Positions 49,283 through 61,644 of a stretch of 64,000 nt of DNA are shown piece after piece. The notes below the pieces were generated by a model. The model did no database searches. It worked only from the letters and a program-made list of their open reading frames with translations, and was not told the DNA's origin. How positions within the stretch are numbered: the first letter of the stretch is position 1; every line of letters starts with the position of its first letter. Both the position numbers and the translations under genes were made by a program. The DNA is from Bactericera cockerelli (Eukaryota; Arthropoda; Insecta; Hemiptera; Triozidae): assembly GCA_024516035.1 (NCBI GenBank), contig CM044961.1, positions 1,672,020-1,736,019 of the forward strand, in the 5' to 3' direction.

Positions 49283-52200
49283 TTTGAGATTTTGGATGTT
49301 TTCAGAAATCGAATGAACATATCTTTCGAACCGTACGTCCGATTTGAATGAACTAAAGTGCTATCGATAGATCTAGTAGATTGAAAGATAAGCTGTTCTC
49401 GTTCATTTTCTGTCATTTTAGATAAAGGGTTACTTTTTAACGGAAAACACTTTTGACACCCTACTGGGTTAAGAATGGCCTGGGTTATCAAATACTATGC
49501 ATGCGATTTCAAAAAAATGAACCCAATGAGGCAGATCTTGCGAAACGTTATCCCAAATTGGCATAAAAACATCAACATATTATTTCATTCCGTCCATTTC
49601 TTATCAAAAATGTCTATTTTGGGCTACCTCGAACTTTCAAAGGTCTTAAAACCTGGCAAAAATGCAAGCATCAAAAATCTGTGTTAGTCCATGCTTAATA
49701 GTTAGTTGAGAGCTATTGAAATCAACTTTTGTTTTTCAAAAACCCCTTCATGTATCGAAGTTATGCAATCATTTTGAAGGAGCCTTTATGGCTTTCCTGT
49801 TGGCGGTACGGAAATTTTTCGGGAACCAAAAACGTATATTTTTGACTATTTCTCTCTAAAATTTAGTTTAAAATACCTAAAATTGCATACTTGATGAAAA
49901 TTGAATGCAAAATGTCAAATATGATAAAATACCCCTTCAACTTTCGCTGAGTATGCAAACAAGTGGTTCCAAATGCTTGGTAAGGCTTTATTCACCATTG
50001 GCTATCTTCAGTTCAAATTTGAAAGAAATCCTTAAAAAAGAGGTTATATGTCGACATGTTTTGCTTAACATTCGACTCTATCTGAGATTTTGGGAATCGA
50101 ATGAACTTATCTTTCGAACCGTACGTCCGATTTGAATGAACTAAAGTGCTATCGATAGATCTAGTAGATTGTAAGATAAGCTGTTCTCGTTCATTTTCTG
50201 TCATTTTATATAAAGGGTTACTTTTTAACGGAAAACAGTTTTTACACCCAACTGGGTTAAGAATGACCTGGGTTATCAAAAACTATGCATGCGATTTCAA
50301 AAAAATTAACGCAATTAGGCAGATCTTGCGAAACGTTATCACAAATTGGCATAAAAACATCAACATATTATTTCATTCTGTCCATTTCTTATCAAAAATG
50401 TCTATTTTGGCCTACCTCGAACTTTCAAAGGTCTGAAAACCTGGCAAAAATGCAAGCATCAAAAATCTGTGTTAGTCCATGCTTAATAGTTAGTTGAGAG
50501 CTATTGAAATCAACTTTTGTTTTTAAAAAACCCCTTCATGTATCGAAGTTATGCAATCATTTTGAAGGAGCTTTTGTGGCTTTCCTGTTGGCGGTATGGA
50601 AATTTTTCGGGAATCAAAAACGTATATTTTGGACTACTTCTCTCTAAAATTTAGTTTAAAATACCTAAAATTGCATACTTGATGAGAATTGAAGGCAAAA
50701 TGTCAAATATGATTAAAATACCCCTTCAACTTTCGCTGAGTATGCAAACAAGTGGTTCCAAATGCTTGGTAAGGCTTTATTCACCATTGGCTATCTTCAG
50801 TTCAAATTTGAAAGAAATCCTTAAAGAAAAGGTTATATGTTGACATGTTTTGCGTAAAATTCGACTCGATCTGTGATTTTGGATGTTTTCAGAAATCAAA
50901 TGAACTTATCTTTCGAACCGTACGTCCGATTTGAATGAACTAAAGTGCTATCGATAGATCTAGTAGATTGAAAGATAAGCTGTTCCCGTTCATTTTCTGT
51001 CATTTTAGATAAAGGGTTACTTTTTAACGGAAAACAGTTTTGACACACTACTGGGTTAAGAATGGCCTGGGTTATCAAATACTATGCATGCGATTTCAAA
51101 AAAATAAACCCAATGAGGCAGATCTTGCGAAACGTTATCCCAAATTGGCATAAAAACATCAACATATTATTTCATTCCGTCCATTTCTTATCAAAAATGT
51201 CTATTTTGGGCTACCTCGAACTTTCAAAGGTCTGAAAACCTGGCAAAAATGCAAGCATCAAAAATTTGTGTTAGTCCATGCTTAATAGTTAGTTGAGAGC
51301 TATTGAAATCAACTTTTGTTTTTCAAAAACCCCTTCATGTATCGAAGTTATGCAATCATTTTGAAGGAGCCTTTATGGCTTTCCTGTTGGCGGTACGGAA
51401 ATTTTTCGGGAACCAAAAACGTATATTTTGACTATTTCTCTCTAAAATTTAGTTTAAAATACCTAAAATTGCATACTTGATGAAAATTGAATGCAAAATG
51501 TCAAATATGATAAAATACCCCTTCAACTTTCGCTGAGTATGCAAACAAGTGGTTCCAAATGCTTGGTAAGGCTTTATTCACCACTGGCTATCTTCAGTTC
51601 AAATTTGAAAGAAATTCTTAAAGAAGAGGTTATATGTCGACATGTTTTGCTTAACATTCGACTCTATCTGAGATTTTGGGTGTTTTCAGAAATCGAATGA
51701 ACTTATCTTTCGAACCGTACGTCCGATTTGAATGAACTAAAGTGCTATCGATAGATCTAGTAGATTGTAAGATAAACTGTTCTCGTTCATTTTCTGTCAT
51801 TTTAGATAAAGGGTTACTTTTTAACGGAAAACACTTTTGACGCACAACTGGGTTCAGAATGGCCTGGGTTATCAAAAACTATGCATCTGATTTCAAAAAA
51901 ATAAACGCAATGAGGCAGATCTTGCGAAACGTTATCCCAAATTGGCATAAAAACATCAACATATTATTTCATTCTGTCCATTTCTTATAAAAATTTCTAT
52001 TTGGGCTTACCTCGAACTTTCAAAGGTCTGAAAACCTGGCAAAAATGCAAGCATCAAAAATCTGTGTTAGTCTATGCTTAATCGTTAGTTGAGAGCTATT
52101 GAAATCAACGTTTGTTTTTCAAAAACCCCTTCATATATCCAAGTTATGCAATATTTTTGAAGGAGCCTTTGTGGCTTTCCTGTTGGCGGTACGGAAATTT

Positions 52201-52765
52201 TTTGGGAACGAAAAACGTATATTTTTGACTATTTCTTTCTAAAATTTAGTTTAAAATACCTAAAATTGCATACTTGATGAGCATTGAAGGCAAAATGTCA
52301 AATATAATAAAATACCCCTTCAACTTTCGCTGAGTATGCAAACAAGTGGTTCCAAATGCTTGGTAAGGCTTTATTCACCACTGCCTATCTTCAGTTCAAA
52401 TTTGAAAGAAATCCTTAAAAAAGAGGTTATATGTCGACATGTTTTGCTTAGGATTTGACTCGATCTGAGATTTTGGATGTTTTCAGAAATCGAATGAACT
52501 TATCTTTCGAACCGTACGTCCGATTTGAATAAACTAAAGTGCTATCGATAGATCTAGTGGATTGTAAGATAAGCTGTTCTCGTTCATTTTCTGTCATTTT
52601 ACATAAAGGGTTACTTTTTAATGGAAAACACTTTTGACGCACAACTGGGTTAAGAATGGTCTGGGTTATCAAAAAGTATGCATGCGATTTTAAAAAATTA
52701 ACGAAACTAGGCAGATCTTTCGAAACGGTATCCCAAATTGGCATAAAAACATCAAAATTTATTTT
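49283..52765. repeat. ~0.8-kb satellite, about 4.4 tandem units
   Basis: Anchors such as GCAGATCTTGCGAAACGTTA recur at 49531, 50318, 51119 and 51917, with a variant at about 52711 (periods about 790-800). Each unit holds TTCGAACCGTACGTCCGATT, GTGCTATCGATAGATCTAGT, AGATAAGCTGTTCTCGTTCA, TCAACTTTCGCTGAGTATGC and TTTCCTGTTGGCGGTACGGA. Units are very similar. The small frames found in each unit are repeated with it and show no domain. Confidence 0.9.
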
Positions 52766-53215
52766 TTTGAAATCGCATGCATAGTATTTGATAACCCAGG
52801 CCATTCTAAACCCAGTTGTGCGTCAAAAGTGTTTTCCGTTAAAAAGTAACCCTTTATGTAAAATGATAGAAAATGAACGAGAACAGCTTATCTTACAATC
52901 CACTAGATCTATCGATAGCACTTTAGTTTATTCAAATCGGACGTACGGTTCGAAAGATAAGTTCATTCGATTTCTGAAAACATCCAAAATCTCAGATCGA
53001 GTCAAATCCTAAGCAAAACATGTCGACATATAACCTCTTTTTTAAGGATTTCTTTCAAATTTGAACTGAAGATAGGCAGTGGTGAATAAAGCCTTACCAA
53101 GCATTTGGGACCACTTGTTTGCATACTCAGCGAAAGTTGAAGGGGTATTTTATTATATTTGACATTTTGCCTTCAATGCTCATCAAGTATGCACTTTTAG
53201 GTATTTTAAACTAAA
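52766..53215. repeat. Inverted copy of the last satellite unit
   Basis: Starting with GAAATCGCATGCATAGTATT, this stretch is the reverse of about 52270-52690. It shares that unit's private variants (TGAATAAACTAAAGTGC; AGATCTAGTGGATTG), so it was copied from that particular unit. In about 130 bases I see one difference. Confidence 0.85.
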
Positions 53216-53239
53216 TTTTTTCTACGTTCATTTTTAAAT

Positions 53240-53700
53240 TTCATTTTTTTCTCAGTGTAAAAATAGTATTTAGCTGTACAATACACCCGTCAAAAGTAAA
53301 AATAGTATATAGTAGTACAATACACCCGTCAAAAGTAAAAATAGTATTTAGCTGTACAATACACCCGTCAAAAGTAAAAATAGTATTTAGTAGTACAATA
53401 CACCCGTCAAAAGTAAAAATAGTATTTAGTAGTACAATACACCCGTCAAAATCAAAAATAGTATTTAACTGTACAATACACCCGTCAAAAATAAAAATAG
53501 TATTCAGTAGTATAATACACCCGTTAAAAGTAAAAATAGTATTTAGTAGTACAATACACCCCTCAAAAGTAAAAATAGTATTTAGTAGTACAATACACCC
53601 GTCAAAATCAAAAATAGTATTTAACTGTACAATACACCCGTCAAAAATAAAAATAGTATTCAGTAGTATAATACACCCGTTAAAAGTAAAAATAGTAACT
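53240..53700. repeat. 39-bp minisatellite, ~11 units
   Basis: The unit is TAAAAATAGTATTTAGTAGT plus ACAATACACCCGTCAAAAG. Variants AAAATCAAAAATAGTATTTA, ACTGTACAATACACCCGTCA and TAGTATTCAGTAGTATAATA occur in the same order twice (about 53440-53560 and 53600-53700), an incipient higher-order repeat. Confidence 0.9.
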
Positions 53701-54004
53701 ATGTACGAGTACTTGGTACCGCTCTTGGGGATAATATTATAATATGGCAGTCACTTTTAACTTGCAGCAAAAGAATCATACACGTGAAAAAAGATTTATC
53801 ATTCGTCTGGCAGGTTTCAAATTATTCAAACTGAATAAATGTGGATATGTGGAATCGCTCCTGTATTCTACATATCCAGTCTACATATCCAGGTATTCCG
53901 CTTAGGCTGTGTTTCATCTAAACAAATTTCTCTTCCATTCATTCCACTTTTCAGGTGAAAGAGGTAGCTAAATTATATTAAGAACAATCAATGCAAAAAT
54001 TCAA

Positions 54005-54280
54005 GCTCACGATTAGCTCGGTAGCTAAGCACTCGTACAAAAGGTCCGCGGGTTCGATCGCTGGAGCCGACAAAAAATTGTATTCTAAATTTGGTTATAG
54101 TTGTTTGTAAGGGATACCATCCGGTGCTCTCGTGATGACCCAGCACCTAAATGGGTAGTAATGAGTCACTTCTCGCCCATTAACACAAACCACAAAGGTC
54201 TATAGTAGCTCCTGTTTCATGGCTAAGAAATAAAAAAAGTCCTTGAAACAATCACCTTTTTTTTAAAAAAAATAAAAAGA
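54005..54280 (+). mobile_element. SINE-F, near full length
   Basis: CACGATTAGCTCGGTAGCTA, AGCACTCGTACAAAAGGTCC, GCGGGTTCGATCGCTGG, TTGTTTGTAAGGGATACCAT, GACCCAGCACCTAAATGGGT, CACTTCTCGCCCATTA, an internal deletion, then CTCCTGTTTCATGGCTAAGA and an A/T-rich end. Confidence 0.8.
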
Positions 54281-54640
54281 AACAAAATCAAAATTTATGA
54301 TCACGGATCGTTCCACTTGTAGATTTAGTGAGCACTCGCTGAGTGTATAATTATGTTCAACTTGTAGAGGTTATGGTAAAGCCTTATTATTCCTCAAATC
54401 CTCATACTTATACGAGAATTCTATTTGAATTACTTTCCAGCTGCAGAGGTAAAGAAAGTAGATTTACTGGAAATTTTCCAATACACATAATAAATGTAAA
54501 TTATAAATTATATTACAGGATTAAACAGATACAAAATTACACTTAAAGAGTATCTCGGACTTCCAGAGGTCGGGACGAGCAGTTGAAACAAAAAAAAAAA
54601 TTAACGAAGTTTCAACAAAAAAAAAAACCGTAGCTTCGAT
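54281..54640. other. No recognisable gene
   Basis: AT-rich interior of the 9.66-kb insertion, ending before the right-hand TTAGCCGAAC motif cluster. Confidence 0.45.
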
Positions 54641-54966
54641 ACTGATTTTTGGTTCGTCTAATTATTGCTGCGTAAGAATATACGTAAAAGAAAAATCAAT
54701 ATTTAGACGAACATCAATTTTATTGGGATTTTTTGTAAAATGAGAAAGACTATCCAATATTTATTTTTCAAATTATTAATACAATTTCTTCAACTCATTC
54801 TCTATGCGCCAATACCACTCAGAAAACTTAAAAAGTTTTATTTTCAATGAAAATGGAAAAAGGAATTAGCCGAACCTCTCATGGTTCGGCTAAGTATTGG
54901 ATATTTGTGTAAAGTTCGGCTAAGTATTAATTTTTCTTTTACGCGTTCGGCTAATTATTAATCCGT

Positions 54967-55001
<35 letters not shown>

Positions 55002-58000
55002 GCGAAGATACTGCGGTTTTTGACGAAGATGCATTATATTAAATTTTATTACATCTTGAATTTATACTGGATGTTCCATTGAAAACGAAAATAAAATAAA
55101 ATTGAGCGATACCTCTGAAATGACACTAGCCCACAAGAGAGACATTTTAAGCAGCCAATTCAAATCAGAACTTGTAATGGAACAATAATCAGTATAAACA
55201 GAAAAGTGAGAAGTTGTATTAGATATCCTCTAGTATCAGAGCATACATGATACCTGCATCTGTTTCGAGTTGTTCTGCTGTCATCAGCAGGTAATAGTTC
55301 TGAATATCCATGCCATTAACTAGTCTTTCTATTTTGATCAGTACAAACAGAAAGTGAAAAGCAATAACAACAGACTAAGGGTGATATGCAGAGTCCTCAC
55401 TGTAGAGATCCCTGGGTCATTTGTCCCTTCAGCTGATTTTGTTATGCACAGACGTTTGTTTGAAGCGCCTGTGCTCATGCGCATTCAGATGTCTCTTGAA
55501 AGAAAAGATTGAAATAATTGTCAAGGTCGAAGTTTTCCCTATAGCAAGCTCGGGACCACCCTACAGTGAACCCTATAGGGATAAAAAAAGAAAACGTCTC
55601 TGCATACCAGTCTAAGTTCCGAATTATGAAACAGGATTAGATTAGTCGATTTTTTCCCTTAACACGTCCTCTAGTGGGAATCTCAACCATTCACAGCGCA
55701 TTTATATCAACTGGTGATAGTGGCTATGATTAGCAAATCCTAGATATTTAATGCTGTTTCATAGTTTGGCTCTAAGTAGCCAGATGGAGTTGCCATTGCT
55801 TGCCAGGCTGCTGAACAGCCCTGTCCTATAAAAAGCAATGATCAACACAAATATGATAACCAAAAAAACGAAGTTATTATTATTTAATTATTTATTAATA
55901 GGACATATTAATATGTAAATACAGGTAATTATAAAAATTAAAATTCAAAATTTAGAACAATAAAACAAAAATGAAAAGATAAACAACATATACGTAGATA
56001 ACATAATTATAGTATACAGATGTCCTAACTAAAGGGCGGGGTTATTGCCCATGGCAATCTCTTCCACCCAACCGTTAAGCAAACTCAAGGACAGCATTTT
56101 CTGTCCATTAAGTAGGTCTTCTTTACCACCCCGTAAAACATTGCGCGTCTCCAACACTAAAACATAGTTAATACCTGCATTACCTACACGTTGAAACTTG
56201 AGGAGACCTGACGTGCGGTCAATATAGAGTATTTCAGAGGATGCAGTAGGAATTTTAAACACTTGTCCAGAATGTAATGGTTCCAGGACCGAAGATTCGA
56301 AGTTCTTCGGGCGGAATTTTGACGTTTACTCTTGAACCTGCCAACCTGATCGCTGTATTTAAGAGATGTTTGTTGTTTGCACTTGAGATCCTATGAGGGC
56401 CAATGCAGAGGATGCAATTGGAATTTTAAACACTTGTCCAGAATGTAATGTTTCCAGGACGGAAGATCCGAAGTTCTTGGGGCGGAATTTAACGTCTACT
56501 CTTGAAAATTCAGTATCCAAAAGCGCCGAAATAGTACTCATTCCTACTAACCCTATGCAATACCTAGATATTACATAATATATTATATTATGTAGGTAAC
56601 TTTTTTTCATCGAAATATCGATAAAGATGAACTTTATTTTTATTTTAACATTCACTCTAGGACAAACACTTCATTCAGAGAATTTGTGAAAGGGAATGAG
56701 CCCGAAATGCTGGCTGCATTACCCCTCGGAATGGCCAGGCTCAAACGTTGGGTGAGTTATGATCGTATGATGCTGTAGGTAAATTATATACAAGCTTATA
56801 TTTGCTGAAAAAGTCTTGTAACTTTAGAGATCCCTCGGTAATTCTCGTACTCATGTTTGCTAGGATAGGACCAATATACACTGGAAGGCACAATAAGAGG
56901 AACACAAGCAGTGTTTTCTCTTTGACGCGGTGTACTTCCATGCGGCCATTAAGTGTTGTACTTTTGTTGTAGTTACTATTTTAAGATGACTTTTGCAAAA
57001 AAACACAGATTGTACACTAATTTTGAGAAAATTTTAAGGAAAAATCATACCAACTCATGGAAAGAAAATGAGAACTTTTTTTAAATTTATTAGGTATTGG
57101 TTTTTTTGTTACAAAACACCAGACTTTAGGTTTAAAAAAAAAAAAAAACATCCTCAATGTATTGTATATTTAATCTTTTATCCCCTTATTAGTCATGTTA
57201 AAATTGAGATTTTTAGATACTTGTATTTTGAAGAAAAATCGAAAGATAATCAGAATAAACAGTTAACTGAGTGTGATCTAAAAACACCTCCAAAATTCTG
57301 TGTTTTTTAAGTTTTTCTTCCTGTATAGAAAAATCCTGTATAGACTTTTAATCTTTCATCAGTTTTCTGTATAAAACCAAAATTATCTGAAAACATTGTC
57401 AACAAGAGAAGATACAACACTTTGTAGTCGCATGGAAATACACGGCGTTGCGTTCCTCTTATTGTGCCCTCCAGTGTAGCTTCATTAAATATGGAGATAA
57501 AATAGAACGAGAAAAACTAGTGACATCTCACAAATAATAAATGTAAAAAAATCACAGAGCAAGGTAAGCACTATAATAAAAAAAAAAAAAAATCAAAAAT
57601 GTGTCCCATAAAAAAATCACAGAAAAAAATCTGCAATAAAAAGTACTCTTGGAAAATATACTCTGAGACAGAAAAAGTCCTCTTGAAAAAAAATGGAAAT
57701 AAATGTTTCTAATGTCCTTTAGAGACAACATGTCTGTAGTGTCACTAATAAAAGTCTTCGTGTCAACTTTTCCAACAAGCTAGAGACAGGTAAAGAACTC
57801 GGGACAGTTAAAGTTAGCTCCCTAATTAAAGTTCAAGATGTCTTGACAGGCCAAGTCCAAGTCAGAGAGATATCGAGCAAGAGCAATACATGGAAAGCAA
57901 ATGTGTAAGTTATATTACTTCCGAGAATATATAATATAGTTTTTTAGGATATTAAGAAAATCTTCATGTCTGTCTGATATCTGAGGCTGGCTCAATCTAA

Positions 58001-58489
58001 GATAACATTTTAGTTTAATTGAATTGGTACTTTATTGATTTCAAAATAATTATACATAGTTTACTTTTTACGGATGTAAGTTGAACCTGAATATAAGAGA
58101 ACTGGAGGCTGGAGGCACGCTTCCTTCGGTATGAGTATGAAGAAATGTTATCTTTGAAATATTGTATTTTGTATATGAAAAGCCGTTTGCCCGTGCTTTG
58201 CAACGGGACTAAATTTCAAATTTACTAAGGCATGGCCGTACTGCTGGACAGCAATGCCTTTTTGAACTTTTTATAATTTTTCTGGACAAAGCGATAATGG
58301 TTTTGGGGGGGTCAATTCTGAGACATTTTTCGCTATCTCTTACCCTTTTGGCTAAACAACTCCGGACAAACAAACAAACAAACAAACAAACAAACATAGG
58401 TAGGTAGTCCTTTTTTCTGTTTTATATATAGAGATGATTAAAAAAAAAAAAAAGAAAACTGGATATAAGTCCACTCCGAAAACGTGAGG

Positions 58490-58580
58490 CTGACATTTCC
58501 GGCCCTACCCAGGCTGGGTGAAGGTAATGTGGGTAGCTGGTACGATGTCCTGCGAATGGAATTTAAAACCCCTGTCCTAA
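58490..58580 (+). mobile_element. SINE-A central domain fragment, right arm
   Basis: CGGCCCTACCCAGGCTGGGT, GTAATGTGGGTAGCTGGTAC and TTTAAAACCCCTGTCCTAAA; head and tail are lost. Only its last part is shared with the left arm (near 29895). Confidence 0.7.
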
Positions 58581-58949
58581 AGAAATAAAGAAAATTGGTT
58601 AAGAATTTTTGGAGATACAAAATTGATTTATTAAAATATCTCAGTCAACAATCGAAGATCGGAATTTAATTTTGCATCGCCAAAATACAATTTGAATTAT
58701 TCACGAGGAAGTATTTTGTTCATAATGACCAGTGTTTTTTTTCTCTTATTTTTTCTTGGAAGTTTTACTTAAATTATTTTCATTACACTCAACTATACAT
58801 ACATTTGACTTACATTTTTGACATCAGTTCAACGGATTAGCTTCTCTTTTTCGTGTCCTTCAGTTTGTTCTTGGACATTTTTGTACTAAAAGTTGTAAAT
58901 GCTTTTTATCTAGGTATTTACTATTCTGTTTTTGTCTTGAAAGTAGATA

Positions 58950-59225
58950 TATATTGATGTGTTTCTTTGTGTTATTATATCACAATTTTTAGTGGGTAGC
59001 GCAGAATTATAGGACTTTTCCATATCTTTTAATATCCTAATATCTTATTTTTGACTATAATTTCACCACTGGTCGCTGCTTACATTAAAGCAGCTGCTCA
59101 TTTTTCCTTACGAGGTATGAGTGGACAGAGCAGAAAAAATCCTGCCCTGCTGGGAATTGAACCCAGGTCACCGTGCGTGCAATGCCTAGCGCGCTAACTC
59201 ACTCTGCCACGGTGACTTCTTTGAA
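58950..59225 (-). mobile_element. SINE-G, longest copy
   Basis: On the - strand: GTCACCGTGGCAGAGTGAGT, TAGCGCGCTAGGCATTGCAC, GTGACCTGGGTTCAATTCCC, GGGCAGGATTTTTTCTGCTC, CACTCATACCTCGTAAGG, CAGCGACCAGTGGTGAAATT, and a tail with CTATAATTCTGCGCTACCCA. Confidence 0.8.
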
Positions 59226-60844
59226 AGTAGATATAATTAATAATCTATCAGAGCTGAATTATAAAACAGGACTAAATTTAAGATAAGCCTGAATATGGGC
59301 GGAATTAATAGACGTTTTTTTAATACCTCTGTGGCGCTAAGTCACGGATTGCGTACTGTGTAAGATAGGGAAAACCGACACTTACCAACGACTTTAGTAA
59401 TTCCGCCCTATGACTATCCCTCAAGTCGGACTATGATTGGTTGCGCTGTGATTGGTTGAAACTCCGGGAAGGGTCTGGCTTCTGTTAAATACGAGTTATA
59501 ATTCAGCCCTTAGGGTCAAATTATGAAACAGGATTATAGTTAAGACAAACCAAACACGCCCTCGAGGCAAAGTTTCAACCAATCACAGATCACTATAGCC
59601 CAACTTAAGGGACAGTCTGGGATAGAGTTTAAGTCAATCCTGTTTCATAATTCGGCCATTTTATTTTTCTAAAAATATTAAGCCTTATTATTGTTATTCA
59701 ACAAGCGGCATGTTTAGACAGTTTTCCAGCAATGCCAGATTTTTAAACTTGGCACCGAGTACGCTGGCACTAACATGATACAAACTTTTCATGAATGAAG
59801 CATCTATTTAAATCATTTCCAATCGATTTTAATGTGAGCTCAGATTGCAAAACTAAGAAAAAAGCTCGGATCATAAAATTGTATGTGTGTGGGTAATGTA
59901 AACTGTATGTAGGTACACACACATTATACTTAAATCGCACATGCAAAAAAATGGAAGCACTAATATTGTGACGCTCAAAGCTGGCGTTTTCCTTGTATTT
60001 TTTTTTTTTTTTTTTTTTGACGAATGGTTTAGACATGGTGATTTGAATAATCTGTCAAAAAGGGGGTTTCTTTGTTCAATCTATTTATTTTTTTCTTTCT
60101 TTTCAATTTCATTGTACTTTACTGTATATATTTTTGTCTTACCCAATAAAGCATACTATAATAATAATATAATGAATGACTGCCATCTGTTTGTGACCAT
60201 ACTATACCTCAGAATACATCGCTGCTTAAAGTGCTTAATTAAACATTGAACATTTATTTCTGATGTTTTAGCTCGCCAGAAATTACTCTCCCATGATACA
60301 ATTAATAATATGTTTTAAATATTCAATGTTATGTTAGTTATGTACATTATACATGTGTGGTAACATACTTATAAATAGGTATTCAATGAACATGGTAGTT
60401 ACGGCAGTGGAATTGTAACCTGGAGGTCGTTGGTTCAAATCTTAAACATGGTTTTTTTTTACATTCTATTACCTATAAGGTATAGGAAGTATTGCTTTTT
60501 ACTAAGGCTTTAATTAATATCACTTCGATTTTGGCATGAAAAATCTTCGTCTATAACCTTAAAGAAGCTAAATTTGGTATAAAAAATGACTAAATTTAAG
60601 ATACACCACACGCTGAAAAAAATTAGCCAAATTCTGCATGTCAGCATGCAGAATTCTTCATAATATATGGATCTGCACATTCTGCCTGACTGTTTTTTTC
60701 ATTTTTTTCATAAATGCGTTTTCATGAATTCATGCTATCTCTGACGTCATCAATATTGATCAATATTGATGACGTCATCAATCTTATGCATACAAGGATG
60801 CATAGACTATGCAAACTCTGCCTAAATGTCACACAGACTGTATG

Positions 60845-61140
60845 AAACTTCTGCATATTTTATGCATCCCATTCATACATAATTAGCGTGGTGCATTTTC
60901 GTTTATGCATATTTCTGCATATTTTATGCATCCCTATCATGCATAATTAGCGTGGTGCATTTTCGTTATGCATATTTCTGCATATTTTATGCATCCCTAT
61001 CATGCATAATTAGCATGGTGCATTTTCGTTTATGCATATTTCTGCATATTTTATGCATCCCTATCATGCATAATTAGCATGGTGCATTTTCGTTTATGCA
61101 TATTTCTGCATATTTTATGCATCCCCTTTATACATAATTG
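60845..61140. repeat. ~64-bp subterminal tandem repeat, 4-5 units
   Basis: TTTCTGCATATTTTATGCAT, CCCTATCATGCATAATTAGC and GTGGTGCATTTTCGTTTATG repeat with spacings of 63-65 bp. TGCATA-type palindromes are frequent in each unit. Confidence 0.9.
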
Positions 61141-61149
61141 GCATGAACG

Positions 61150-61420
61150 GTTTTTAGGTTCATGCATATTTAGCATGAATGTGTTTTCCTATTCATGCTT
61201 ATTTAGCATGAGTGTTTCTTCCTATTCATGCTTATTTAGCATGAGTGTTTCTTCCTATTCATGCTTATTTAGCATGAGTGTTTTCTTCCTATTCATGCTT
61301 ATTAAGCATGAATATTTCTTACTATTCATGCTTATTAAGCATGAATACTTCTTACTATTCATGCTTATTAAGCATGAATATTTCTTACTATTCATGCATA
61401 TTTCTGCATACCTCACGAAA
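61150..61420. repeat. ~33-bp palindromic subterminal repeat, ~8 units
   Basis: TATTCATGCTTATTTAGCAT plus GAGTGTTTCTTCC, grading into ATTCATGCTTATTAAGCATG with AATATTTCTTACT. The core ATTCATGCTTATTAAGCATG and following AAT is a nearly perfect palindrome repeated at regular spacing. A Phe/Ser/Leu-rich + strand frame across it is not a gene. Confidence 0.9.
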
Positions 61421-61644
61421 CCTCTGAACCTGTATTCTGTTGACTTTAAAAGAAGAAGAATAATAACAGATAATAATTTTGATTAAACAAAATGAAGAGA
61501 GTAAGATTTATTGAGCGAGCTTATAATATAGGTATATTAGTATGTAGAACAACAAATTTATGTAGAATAACAAATGATTACAAGTTACTTATGTAGAATA
61601 ACAAATGATTACAAGTTACAAATGATTACAAGTTTAAGATGTAA

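Larger units (their letters stand above)
45308..54968. mobile_element. 9.66-kb insertion in the CA microsatellite of the right arm, with TTAGCCGAAC end motifs
   Basis: The left arm is continuous through the microsatellite; the right arm is interrupted here. Next to the left edge are CACGCAGCAATACTTAGCCG and further CTTAGCCGAAC copies (45324, 45350, and variants at 45555, 45581, 45613). Next to the right edge the same motif is inverted (GTTCGGCTAA at about 54887, 54914 and 54945; TTCGTCTAA at 54652). The ends thus look like degenerate inverted repeats with subterminal motif clusters. I see no transposase inside; the contents are SINEs, a foldback and satellites. Confidence 0.65.
54969..60608 (-). 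repeat. Right arm of the inverted duplication, outer part
   Basis: Reverse of 28038-34551 minus left-specific insertions. It starts with the second CA run and contains, in reverse order, counterparts of the GTTTCATAATT MITE (55618), the segment around 32800-33300 (56040-56560), AGAGACAACATGTCTGTAGT (57720), and the paired MITEs (59250-59660). It ends at TGGTGTATCTT's inverse at 60598-60608, where the CACTA-like element begins. Confidence 0.9.

Noticed and set aside
49276..53012. Repeated 60-118-residue frames on both strands of the 0.8-kb satellite
   Set aside because: They recur because the DNA unit recurs. Their lengths differ between units owing to stops and frameshifts, and no domain is recognisable.
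61079..61486. 135-residue + strand frame with repeated Phe/Ser/Cys-rich segments
   Set aside because: It is the translation of the 33-bp palindromic array; the period being divisible by three keeps it open by chance.
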